Source: Streptosporangiaceae bacterium (lineage in GTDB: Bacteria; Actinomycetota; Actinomycetes; Streptosporangiales; Streptosporangiaceae). From it: DNA of 19,957 nucleotides. Below are positions 8,194 through 14,717 of the stretch, piece after piece. The DNA lies in NCBI GenBank assembly GCA_030039095.1, contig JASHQP010000742.1, forward strand, positions 1-19,957. Reading direction: 5' to 3'. The translations under genes and the position numbers were made by a program. The notes below the pieces were generated by a model that ran no database searches, was not told where the DNA came from, and saw only the letters and a list, made by a program, of their open reading frames with translations. The first letter of the stretch is position 1; every line of letters starts with the position of its first letter.

Positions 8194-8219
8194 GGGGTAT
8201 CGCCGGGTATCGCCGGGGT
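8194..8219. repeat. Short tandem GGGTATCGCC repeats in the divergent promoter region
   Basis: GGGTATCGCC occurs twice back to back and is followed by the related GGGGTGTC, between the divergent glxA-like and YCII genes. A separate inverted repeat, CTGCC-N5-GGCAG, lies at 8176-8190. Either could be an operator for the AraC-type regulator; the sequence alone does not decide this. Confidence 0.4.
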
Positions 8220-8244
8220 GTCAGAGAGAATCTTTCGGGGGGCC

Positions 8245-8271
8245 TGTCGATCCCGGGGCGGGTCGTTCGTC
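8245..8271 (+). promoter_or_regulatory. Candidate ECF42 sigma-dependent promoter
   Basis: TGTCGA (8245-8250) is followed after exactly 17 bases by CGTC (8268-8271). From memory, ECF42-type sigma factors recognise a TGTCGA -35 element and a CG(A/T)C -10 element, so both boxes match. The predicted transcript would start about 35-40 bases before the YCII gene's ATG. The site is directly in front of the YCII-sigma pair, which fits positive autoregulation. Confidence 0.6.
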
Positions 8272-8315
8272 GTTGAGGTATCGGACCGAGCCGAGCGAGC
8301 GAAGGAGACACCACG

Positions 8316-8669
8316 ATGAGCCAGTACCTGATCCTCATTTACGAGCGGGAGAGCGGCTACGCCGAGGGCGGGCCAGAGGTCTGGGAGCAGGCCGGCAAGG
8401 CGCACGGGCGGTTCGCCGAGCAACTCGCCGAGAAGGGCGTCCAGATGCTCGGCGGCAACGCGCTGCAGCCGACCCAGACCGCCACCACGATCCGCGACGA
8501 CATCGTGACCGACGGGCCGTTCACCGAGACCAAGGAGGCGCTCGGCGGTTACTACCTGATCGAGGCCTCCGATCTCGATCAGGCCCTCGAGGTCGCCAAG
8601 CTCTGCCCGGCGCCGTTCGGCGGCGTCGAGGTGCGGCCGATCATGGACATGTCCGGCTCGGCCGGGTGA
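8316..8669 (+). CDS. YCII-related / DGPF domain protein
   Basis: This is a small 117-residue protein with the YCII-related fold: MSQYLILIYE at the N-terminus, then the family's named DGPFTETKE motif at about residues 67-75 followed by GGYYLIEASD, and an EVRPIMD end. Its biochemical role is not known, although DGPF proteins are commonly encoded beside ECF42-type sigma factors and are their usual targets. A clear GAAGGAG stands 9 nt before the ATG, so the start is secure. The stop overlaps the next gene's GTG as GTGA. Expression from the TGTCGA/CGTC element upstream is likely. Confidence 0.92.
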   Translation: MSQYLILIYERESGYAEGGPEVWEQAGKAHGRFAEQLAEKGVQMLGGNALQPTQTATTIRDDIVTDGPFTETKEALGGYYLIEASDLDQALEVAKLCPAPFGGVEVRPIMDMSGSAG

Positions 8670-10033
8670 CCGCTGGTGATCGCGGGGTGACCGAGGACCA
8701 GCCGTCGGCCACTGACGCCGAGGTCAGTGCCGCGGTCGCGGACGCGCACCGTCGCGAGTGGGCCTTCGTGCTCGCCGCGACGGCGCGGGTTGCCCGCGAC
8801 ATCGACGTGGCCGAGGAGTGCGTCCAGGATGCCTACGTCGCCGCGCTCGACGCCTGGTCCCGGCGGGGCGTGCCGCGCAATCCGGGTGCCTGGCTGACCA
8901 CCGCTGCCCGGCGGCGCGCGCTCGACGTCCAGCGCCGCGACCGCACCCTGCGCAGCAAACTTCCGCTGCTGATCGAACCGGGTTCACCGCCCGGAACGCT
9001 AGGCGAGGCGGGCGGTGAATCGCCCGCGGCCGGCCTGGCACCGGGCGGCCAGGCCGGCGCGATCCCGGACGACCGGCTGCGCCTGGTGTTCACGTGCTGC
9101 CACCCCGCCCTCGCGCGGGAGGCCCAGGTGGCGCTCACGCTCCGGCTGGTGTGCGGCCTGGCAACGGCCGAGATCGCGTGGGCGTTCCTGGTGCCCGAGC
9201 CCACCATGGCGGCCCGGGTTACCCGGGCCAAGAAGAAGATCTCCGCCGCCCGGATCCCTTACCGCGTCCCGGGCCCGGCAGAACTGCCCGACCGGCTCGA
9301 CGCTGTCCTCACCGTGATCCACCTGCTGTACACGACCGGGCACACCGCGCCGGCCGGCCCGCACCTGGTTCGTCCCGAGCTCGTGGACCGGGCGATCGGC
9401 CTGGCCCGGATGCTGTGCGACCTGATGCCGGACGAGCGCGAGGCACGCGGCCTGCTGGCGCTGCTGCTGCTGACCGACGCCCGCCGGGCCACCCGCACGG
9501 CGCCCGGCGGGCGCCTGCTGCTGCTCGAGGAGCAGGACAGGTCGCGCTGGGACCGGACCGCGATCGCCGCGGGGGCGGCCCTTGTGACCAGCGCGCTGCG
9601 GGGGCGGCCGGGGCCGCCGGGGCGGTTCCTGCTGCAGGCGGCCATCGCCGCGGTGCACGCGCAGGCACCGAGCTATGCCGGCACCGACTGGCCGCAGTTG
9701 CTGGCGCTCTACGACGAGCTCGTCCGCGCGTGGCCCACGCCCGTGGTCGCGCTGAACCGGGCCGTCGTGCACGCGATGACCGACGGGCCGGAGGCGGGCC
9801 TGGCCGACATCGAGGCCATCGAGCGCGAGGGCCGGCTGGCGGGCTACCGGTACCTGCCCGCGGCCCGCGCCGATCTGCTGCGGCGCCTGGGTCGCCATCA
9901 GGATGCGGCGCGGGCGTACCGAACCGCGCTCGGCCTGACCGAGAACGCCGCCGAACAGGCGTTCCTGGCGGGCAGGATCGCCGAGGTGCGCGGCGGCGGC
10001 GCAGATCGGGGGCACCGCGCTGGTGGTGCATAG
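8666..10033 (+). CDS. ECF42-type RNA polymerase sigma factor with C-terminal extension
   Basis: This sigma factor directs RNA polymerase to a small set of promoters. Sigma region 2 spans about residues 28-100 (AEECVQDAYVAALDAW, then RNPGAWLTTAARRRALD); region 4 is about 135-200 (RLRLVFTCCHPAL, then LATAEIAWAFLVPEPTMAARVTRAKKKI). A further ~250 residues form a helical, TPR-like extension (LLALLLLTDARR, then ALYDELVRAWPTPVVALNRAVV and ARADLLRRLGRHQDAARAYRTAL). This layout, with a DGPF gene immediately upstream, is diagnostic of the ECF42 group, in which the extension rather than a separate anti-sigma factor is thought to be needed for activity. GTG 8666 overlaps the preceding stop by 4 nt and implies coupling; GTG 8687 is an alternative. 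The inducing signal is unknown. The next gene begins 25 bases downstream. Confidence 0.93.
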   Translation: MTAGDRGVTEDQPSATDAEVSAAVADAHRREWAFVLAATARVARDIDVAEECVQDAYVAALDAWSRRGVPRNPGAWLTTAARRRALDVQRRDRTLRSKLPLLIEPGSPPGTLGEAGGESPAAGLAPGGQAGAIPDDRLRLVFTCCHPALAREAQVALTLRLVCGLATAEIAWAFLVPEPTMAARVTRAKKKISAARIPYRVPGPAELPDRLDAVLTVIHLLYTTGHTAPAGPHLVRPELVDRAIGLARMLCDLMPDEREARGLLALLLLTDARRATRTAPGGRLLLLEEQDRSRWDRTAIAAGAALVTSALRGRPGPPGRFLLQAAIAAVHAQAPSYAGTDWPQLLALYDELVRAWPTPVVALNRAVVHAMTDGPEAGLADIEAIEREGRLAGYRYLPAARADLLRRLGRHQDAARAYRTALGLTENAAEQAFLAGRIAEVRGGGADRGHRAGGA

Positions 10034-10058
10034 CCGGAATGACCGTCACAATGTGCCA

Positions 10059-12599
10059 ATGAGCGCTGCCGCAGCGGGGAACGTGCCCGAGTCGTCGTGG
10101 CCGCTGCTCTCGGTGTCCGGGCTCGCCGTGCGGTTCGGCCCGGTGCGGGCCCTGGACGGCGTCGACCTCGCGGTCCGGCCCGGCGAGCTCGTCGCGCTGG
10201 CGGGCGAGAACGGCGCCGGCAAGACCACGCTGGTGCGCTGCATCGCCGGGGACGTGCGGCCGACCGGCGGGAGGATCGTGCTGGGCGGCAGGCCGCTGCC
10301 GCACGACCCGCTGTCGGTCGCCCGCCAGGGGGTCGCGGTCGTGTGGCAGGACCTGGCGCTGTGCGACAACCTGGACGTCGCGTCGAACCTGCTGCTCGGC
10401 CGGGAGCGCCGCAGGCTGCTGATGTCCGACGTCCGCTTCCACGCAGCGGCCGCCGAGGTGCTGCGCAGCTACGAGATCCCGCTGAGGGACACCACCAGGC
10501 CGGTGCGGCTGCTCTCCGGGGGCCAGCGCCAGATGGTGGCCGTGGCGCGTGCGATGGCACGAGAGCCCCGGCTGCTGCTGCTCGACGAGCCGACCGCCGC
10601 GCTCGGCGTCAACGAGTCGGCCCAGGTGGAGCAGCTGATCACGCGGCTGCGCGAGATGGGCGCGACGATCCTGCTCGCGTGCCACGACATCGACCAGATG
10701 TTCCGGCTGGCCGACCGGATCGTGGTGCTGCGCCGTGGCCGGGTCGTCGCCGAGGTCCGCCCCAGCGAGGTGCACCCGGACGACGTGGTGGCGCTGGTGT
10801 CGGGCCAGCAGATCGACTCCTCGGCGCGCGGCCAGCTCACCCGGCTGCACGGACTGGCCGACCGCCTCGTGTCGGCCGACCCGTCGTCCAGCCTCTCGCT
10901 GATCCTGTCGGCGCTCGGGGCCGCACTCGGCAGTGAGCGGCTGTGCATCCACCTGCTCACCGGCGACACGCTCGTCTGCGCGGCCTCGCTGGGGCTGCCC
11001 GACGCGCTGCTCGCCGCGTGGTCCCGGTTGCCGCGCGGGCCCGCCGGCGGACCGCCCGGCATGGCCGCGGTCACGGAGAAACCCGTTTTCGACAACGTGC
11101 GAGCCGGGACGGCCTGGGCCCCGTTCAGCGATCTGGCGCGGGCGGCCAAGGTGACGAGCTCATGGTCGGTTCCGGTGCTGGGTCCCGGGGGCCTCGCCGG
11201 GGTGATCACCGTATTCCGCAGAGAGACGGGCCAGCCGCAGCGCGACGAGCTCGACCTGGTCACGTTGTACGCCGGGTACGCGGCGAGCGCGATCGAGCGA
11301 GACCGGCTGCTCGATGAGGTCACCGCGCGCAACCGGGTGCTCGAGACGATAAGGGAAATGCTGGAGACCCTGGCCGGGCCCATCCCGGTGGCCAAGGGAC
11401 TGGTGATCGCGCTGCAGGCGCTGCGCCGGGGGCTGCAGGCCGATCAGGTGGCGCTGATGACCCGCGCGCCGAACGAGGCGCCAGCCTGCCGCGCGTTCAC
11501 GACAGCGGAGAAGCGCAGCGGCACCGGGCGCCCGGCCTCCCCGGTCCGCGCGGCCCCCCCGGCGGAGCTGCTCGAGGCGGCCGACAGGCTGCTGGCGATC
11601 CCGGGCCGCAACGACGTTGCGAGCCAGCTCGAGGTCGCGGGCCGGCAGCTTCTCGCGGTGACGTTTGCCGCGCCCGCGGGGCCGACCGTGCTGCTGGCCG
11701 GCTGGCGGGCCGGGTCGGCCGGCGCCGACGCCACCGCGCTGATGGAGGACGCGGCGCACTCGCTGCGGCTGGCGCTCGAGCGGGAAGAGGCCGGCCTCGC
11801 GCACCAGGAGGCGACGGCGCTGCGCCGGTCACAGGAACTGCAGCGCGGGTTCCTGTCCCGGCTGAGCCACGAGCTGCGGACCCCGCTGACCGCGATCAGG
11901 GGGTACGCCTCCAGCCTGATGCAGCCGGACGTGACCTGGGACACCGATTCGCAGCGGCGGTTCCTGCAGCGGATCGCCGCCGAGTCTGCCAGGCTCGGGC
12001 GCCTGGTCGGCGATCTGCTCGACTTCTCCGCGATCGAGTCGGGAATCCTGCGGCTGCAGCGGGACTGGTGCGACCTCTCGCTCGTCCTCGACGCCGCCGT
12101 CGCCTGCCTGCCCCCGGCCGCCGCGCCCATGGTCGAGGTGACGTGTGAACCGTCCCTGCCGGTCGTCTGGGCCGACCATGACCGTCTGGAGCAGGTCTTC
12201 GTTAACCTGCTCGACAACGCGCTCGGCCACAATCCGCCGGGGACGCGGGTCAGCGTCAGCGTCGCGGCGGCCGGGCGGGACGGCATCTCGATCGGCGTGC
12301 TCGACGACGGTGCCGGCATGCCGGGCGACATCGCCAGCGCTCCGTTCGAGCCGGCCCGCCGCCGCTCGCCCACTGCGGGGGCCGGGCTCGGGCTGAGCAT
12401 CGCCAAGGGAATCGTGGAGGCGCACGGCGGCCGGATCGAGCTGGAGCAGCCGGAGCACGGAACCCGATTTCGGATCCACCTGCCGGTCGAGATGCCTGCG
12501 AAGAGCGAGGCCTCCGGCGAGCCCGCCGCGAGCGTCGCCGAGCTCACCGTGGGCGATGGCCACACGGCCGGGCGGCCCGTTGAGGCCCGCCGTGCCTGA
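10059..12599 (+). CDS. ABC ATPase-GAF-histidine kinase fusion protein
   Basis: This 846-residue soluble protein joins two modules normally found apart. Residues ~16-250 form a complete CUT2 sugar-type ABC ATPase domain: Walker A GENGAGKTT (Lys55), Q-loop WQDLALCDNL, signature LSGGQ (152-156), Walker B LLLLDEP (Asp176, Glu177) and H-loop His209. Residues ~262-410 look like a GAF domain, ~440-580 like a more divergent second one. The C-terminus is a histidine kinase: phospho-acceptor His604 in SHELRTPL, N-box Asn716/Asn720, G1 box DDGAG (749-753) and G2 box GAGLGLSI. No membrane segment is visible. All catalytic residues of both ATP sites are kept. ATG 10059 is preferred over GTG 10023/10026, though no good ribosome site is seen. 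It overlaps the response regulator gene and precedes a sugar transporter operon. Inference: it senses transporter state or a cytosolic ligand and phosphorylates the adjacent regulator. Confidence 0.9.
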   Translation: MSAAAAGNVPESSWPLLSVSGLAVRFGPVRALDGVDLAVRPGELVALAGENGAGKTTLVRCIAGDVRPTGGRIVLGGRPLPHDPLSVARQGVAVVWQDLALCDNLDVASNLLLGRERRRLLMSDVRFHAAAAEVLRSYEIPLRDTTRPVRLLSGGQRQMVAVARAMAREPRLLLLDEPTAALGVNESAQVEQLITRLREMGATILLACHDIDQMFRLADRIVVLRRGRVVAEVRPSEVHPDDVVALVSGQQIDSSARGQLTRLHGLADRLVSADPSSSLSLILSALGAALGSERLCIHLLTGDTLVCAASLGLPDALLAAWSRLPRGPAGGPPGMAAVTEKPVFDNVRAGTAWAPFSDLARAAKVTSSWSVPVLGPGGLAGVITVFRRETGQPQRDELDLVTLYAGYAASAIERDRLLDEVTARNRVLETIREMLETLAGPIPVAKGLVIALQALRRGLQADQVALMTRAPNEAPACRAFTTAEKRSGTGRPASPVRAAPPAELLEAADRLLAIPGRNDVASQLEVAGRQLLAVTFAAPAGPTVLLAGWRAGSAGADATALMEDAAHSLRLALEREEAGLAHQEATALRRSQELQRGFLSRLSHELRTPLTAIRGYASSLMQPDVTWDTDSQRRFLQRIAAESARLGRLVGDLLDFSAIESGILRLQRDWCDLSLVLDAAVACLPPAAAPMVEVTCEPSLPVVWADHDRLEQVFVNLLDNALGHNPPGTRVSVSVAAAGRDGISIGVLDDGAGMPGDIASAPFEPARRRSPTAGAGLGLSIAKGIVEAHGGRIELEQPEHGTRFRIHLPVEMPAKSEASGEPAASVAELTVGDGHTAGRPVEARRA

Positions 12600-13296
12600 G
12601 TACCCGGAGAACACCCGCGCGCTCGTGGTCGAGGATGACCCGAACATCGTCGACCTGATCCGGTCCAACCTCGCCGTCAGGGGCTTCGACACCGTGGTCT
12701 CGGTCGATGGCGTCCGCACCCTGCAGCTGCTCGAGACCGAGGAGCCCGACATCGTGCTGCTCGACCTGATGCTGCCCGAGGTCGACGGGTTCGAGCTCTG
12801 CCGCCAGATCAGGGAGCGCTCCTCGGTCGCGATCATTGTTGTGTCGGCCCGCGGTGGCGAGCGGGACAAGGTCACCGCGCTCAACGTGGGCGCGGACGAC
12901 TACATGACCAAGCCGTTCAGCATCGAGGAGCTGCTGGCCCGGATCACCGCCACGCTGCGGCGTACCCGGCCGGCCGCGGCCACCGAGCCAGAGCCCGCAG
13001 CGATCATCATCGGCGAGCTGGTGATCGATCTCGCCAGCCAGCAGGTGACGAGCGGGGGCCGGCCGGTGCACCTGACCCCGACGGAGTTCGCGCTGCTGCG
13101 TGAGCTCGCCACCAACCGGGGCAAGCTGCTCACCCATGCCCACCTGCTCCGGCGGGTCTGGGGCCACGGCTATGAAACCGAGACCGAGTATGTGCGGGTG
13201 TATGTCCGGCGGCTGCGGGCCAAGCTGGAAGGCGCGGGCGCCACGCCGCTGATCCTGACCCAGCCCCGGGCCGGATACCGGATCGCGGCCGAGTAG
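12592..13296 (+). CDS. OmpR/PhoB-family response regulator
   Basis: This is the partner regulator of the fusion kinase, 234 residues long. The receiver domain covers ~residues 8-125: acidic pocket Glu14-Asp15-Asp16, phospho-acceptor Asp58 (VLLDLMLPE), then the VVSARGG switch and Lys107 (MTKPFS). Residues ~140-232 form a winged helix: LTPTEFALLRELATNRGKLLT, then LLRRVWGHGYETETEYVRVYVRRLRAKL and the GYRI wing. The GTG at 12592 has GAGG 6 nt upstream and overlaps the kinase stop by 8 bases, implying translational coupling; the ATG at 12556 lacks a ribosome site and adds a Pro/Gly-rich lead. OmpR-type regulators bind direct repeats about 11 bp apart as dimers, and such repeats occur 30 bases downstream of this gene, ahead of the sugar-binding protein gene. 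Confidence 0.95.
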   Translation: MPEYPENTRALVVEDDPNIVDLIRSNLAVRGFDTVVSVDGVRTLQLLETEEPDIVLLDLMLPEVDGFELCRQIRERSSVAIIVVSARGGERDKVTALNVGADDYMTKPFSIEELLARITATLRRTRPAAATEPEPAAIIIGELVIDLASQQVTSGGRPVHLTPTEFALLRELATNRGKLLTHAHLLRRVWGHGYETETEYVRVYVRRLRAKLEGAGATPLILTQPRAGYRIAAE

Positions 13297-13326
13297 CGCC
13301 GGGCGGTGCCTCTTGCGGGCCGCCTT

Positions 13327-13396
13327 GTTAACTCTATTTTAACGCCCGCACCGCGATGTTTATGGCCGCGTTAATTAGCTGAAGTCTACGGTTAAC
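13327..13396. promoter_or_regulatory. GTTAAC box array, candidate response-regulator operator
   Basis: Four GTTAAC-like boxes stand out in an AT-richer patch: GTTAAC at 13327, TTTAAC at 13338 (start-to-start spacing exactly 11), GTTAAT at 13370 and GTTAAC at 13391 (spacing 21, about two helical turns). OmpR/PhoB-family regulators typically bind direct repeats with this spacing. The array lies between the regulator gene and the sugar-binding protein gene it presumably controls. A weak GGCGG/CCGCC stem (13302-13324) just upstream could end the kinase-regulator transcript. No convincing -35/-10 pair could be fixed. Confidence 0.55.
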
Positions 13397-13465
13397 GTCA
13401 CAGGCGCCTTACTACACCATGGTCCGCGATGTCCTATTTTGCGCGTGCACGTCGAGTCCACAAAC

Positions 13466-13472
13466 GAGGTGG
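13466..13472 (+). promoter_or_regulatory. Start-deciding Shine-Dalgarno of the sugar-binding protein
   Basis: GAGGTGG lies 5 nt before the TTG at 13478. It supports that codon over the far upstream in-frame GTG at 13439 and over GTG 13469, which overlaps the motif itself. The choice gives a normal lipoprotein signal peptide with the cysteine at residue 25. Confidence 0.6.
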
Positions 13473-13477
13473 TTTCG

Positions 13478-14683
13478 TTGGTTTTTCTTTCTAGGCGAAG
13501 ACTCGCTCTGGCGTCGGTCGCCGCCTGCGCGGCCCTTACCCTGGCCGCGTGCGGCAGCAGCTCATCGAGCAGCCCGGCTTCCTCGGGTTCTGGGAGCGTC
13601 CCCAAGCTCACCTTCAAGTCGTTCAACCTGAGCTTCTCGGCGATGAAGGAGCTCAAGTCGATCGCCGGGCGCGGCAAGGGGAACGTGGCGGCGATCCTGC
13701 CGGACACGGTCTCGTCAACCCGCTACGTGGAGTTCGACGCCCCGTACCTGAAGAAGTCCATGGAGGACGCCGGCCTCAAGCCGTCCCAGATCGTCATCCA
13801 GAACGCGCTGGGCAGCGACGCCACCGAGTACTCGGACGCCCAGGCGGACATCACCAAGGGCGCCGATGTGCTGATCATGGACCCGCTCGACTCCGGCGTC
13901 GGGGCCAAGATCGAGTCCTACGCCAAGTCGCACGGGGTTGACGTGATCGACTACGACCGGCTCACCCTCGGCGGCACCCGCAAGTACTACGTCAGCTTCA
14001 ACAACAACTACGTCGGGACCCTGCTCGGCAAGGGCCTGGTCAGCTGCGTCGCCGCCTGGCACGTGGCCAAGCCCCAGGTCATGGTCATGCGCGGCGCACC
14101 GACCGACAACAACGCGACGCTGTTCGCCGACGGCTACGACGCCGTGCTGGCCCCGTACTTCTCGTCGAAGAAGTGGGTCGACGTGGCCAACCCCGCCGGC
14201 ACCTGGACGCCCGACGTCGCCCTGTCCGAGTTCGAGGCCGCATACACCGCGCACCCCAACGTCAACGCGGTGCTGATGCCGAACGACGAGAACGGCGCGC
14301 CGATCATCCACTACCTGCAGACCAAGGGCATCAAGCCGAACACCTTCCCGGTTACCGGCCAGGACGCCACGCTCACCGGGCTGCAGAACGTGATCTCCGG
14401 GTACCAGTGCGGCACCGTGTACAAGCCGATCTACCTGGAGGCCCAGGCCGCCGTGGCGCTGGCCATGTACATCCGGGCGGGCCTCACGCCGCCGTCGGCC
14501 CTGGTCAACGGCCAGGTCAAGGACGTCAGCACCGGCACCGAGGTGGACTCGATCCTGCTGACCCCCGAGTGGGTCACCCCCGGCACGGTCCAGTCCACGG
14601 TCATCAAGGACGGCTTCGTCCCAGCATCCCAGCTGTGCGCGGGCTCGTTCGCGGCGGACTGCACGAAGTACGGTATCTCGTGA
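13478..14683 (+). CDS. XylF-like sugar ABC transporter substrate-binding lipoprotein
   Basis: This extracytoplasmic receptor would deliver a sugar to the permease encoded two genes on. The N-terminus has basic residues (SRRR), a hydrophobic stretch and a lipobox LAAC with Cys25, so it should be lipid-anchored outside the membrane; a Ser-rich linker follows. The mature part is a periplasmic-binding-protein type I fold. It resembles D-xylose-binding XylF at several points: DYDRLTLGGTRKYYVSFNN, GAPTDNNATLFADGYDAVL, VLMPNDENGAP, and VTGQDATLTGLQNVISG followed by GTVYKPIYLEA. Xylose is therefore the best guess, but the substrate is not established and no xylose isomerase or kinase gene lies in the window. 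TTG 13478 gives 401 residues. The SRRR motif just before the hydrophobic region could be read as Tat-like. Confidence 0.93.
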   Translation: MVFLSRRRLALASVAACAALTLAACGSSSSSSPASSGSGSVPKLTFKSFNLSFSAMKELKSIAGRGKGNVAAILPDTVSSTRYVEFDAPYLKKSMEDAGLKPSQIVIQNALGSDATEYSDAQADITKGADVLIMDPLDSGVGAKIESYAKSHGVDVIDYDRLTLGGTRKYYVSFNNNYVGTLLGKGLVSCVAAWHVAKPQVMVMRGAPTDNNATLFADGYDAVLAPYFSSKKWVDVANPAGTWTPDVALSEFEAAYTAHPNVNAVLMPNDENGAPIIHYLQTKGIKPNTFPVTGQDATLTGLQNVISGYQCGTVYKPIYLEAQAAVALAMYIRAGLTPPSALVNGQVKDVSTGTEVDSILLTPEWVTPGTVQSTVIKDGFVPASQLCAGSFAADCTKYGIS

Positions 14684-14717
14684 CGATCAGCGAAGACGAC
14701 CCAGCGGGAGCATCACG

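Noticed and set aside
8273..8665. Upstream extension of the sigma factor frame through the YCII gene
   Set aside because: The YCII protein in another frame is clearly real, and the extension is Arg-rich without any motif. The sigma domain begins only after GTG 8666.
10041..10056. CACA-A-TGTG core just before the kinase ATG, resembling a Crp-like half-site pair
   Set aside because: The spacer is one base instead of the six expected between Crp half-sites, and the flanks do not match.
9309..10952. A 547-codon minus-strand frame opposite the sigma factor and kinase genes
   Set aside because: It crosses two convincing plus-strand genes and has no domain or ribosome site; this is typical high-GC shadow coding.
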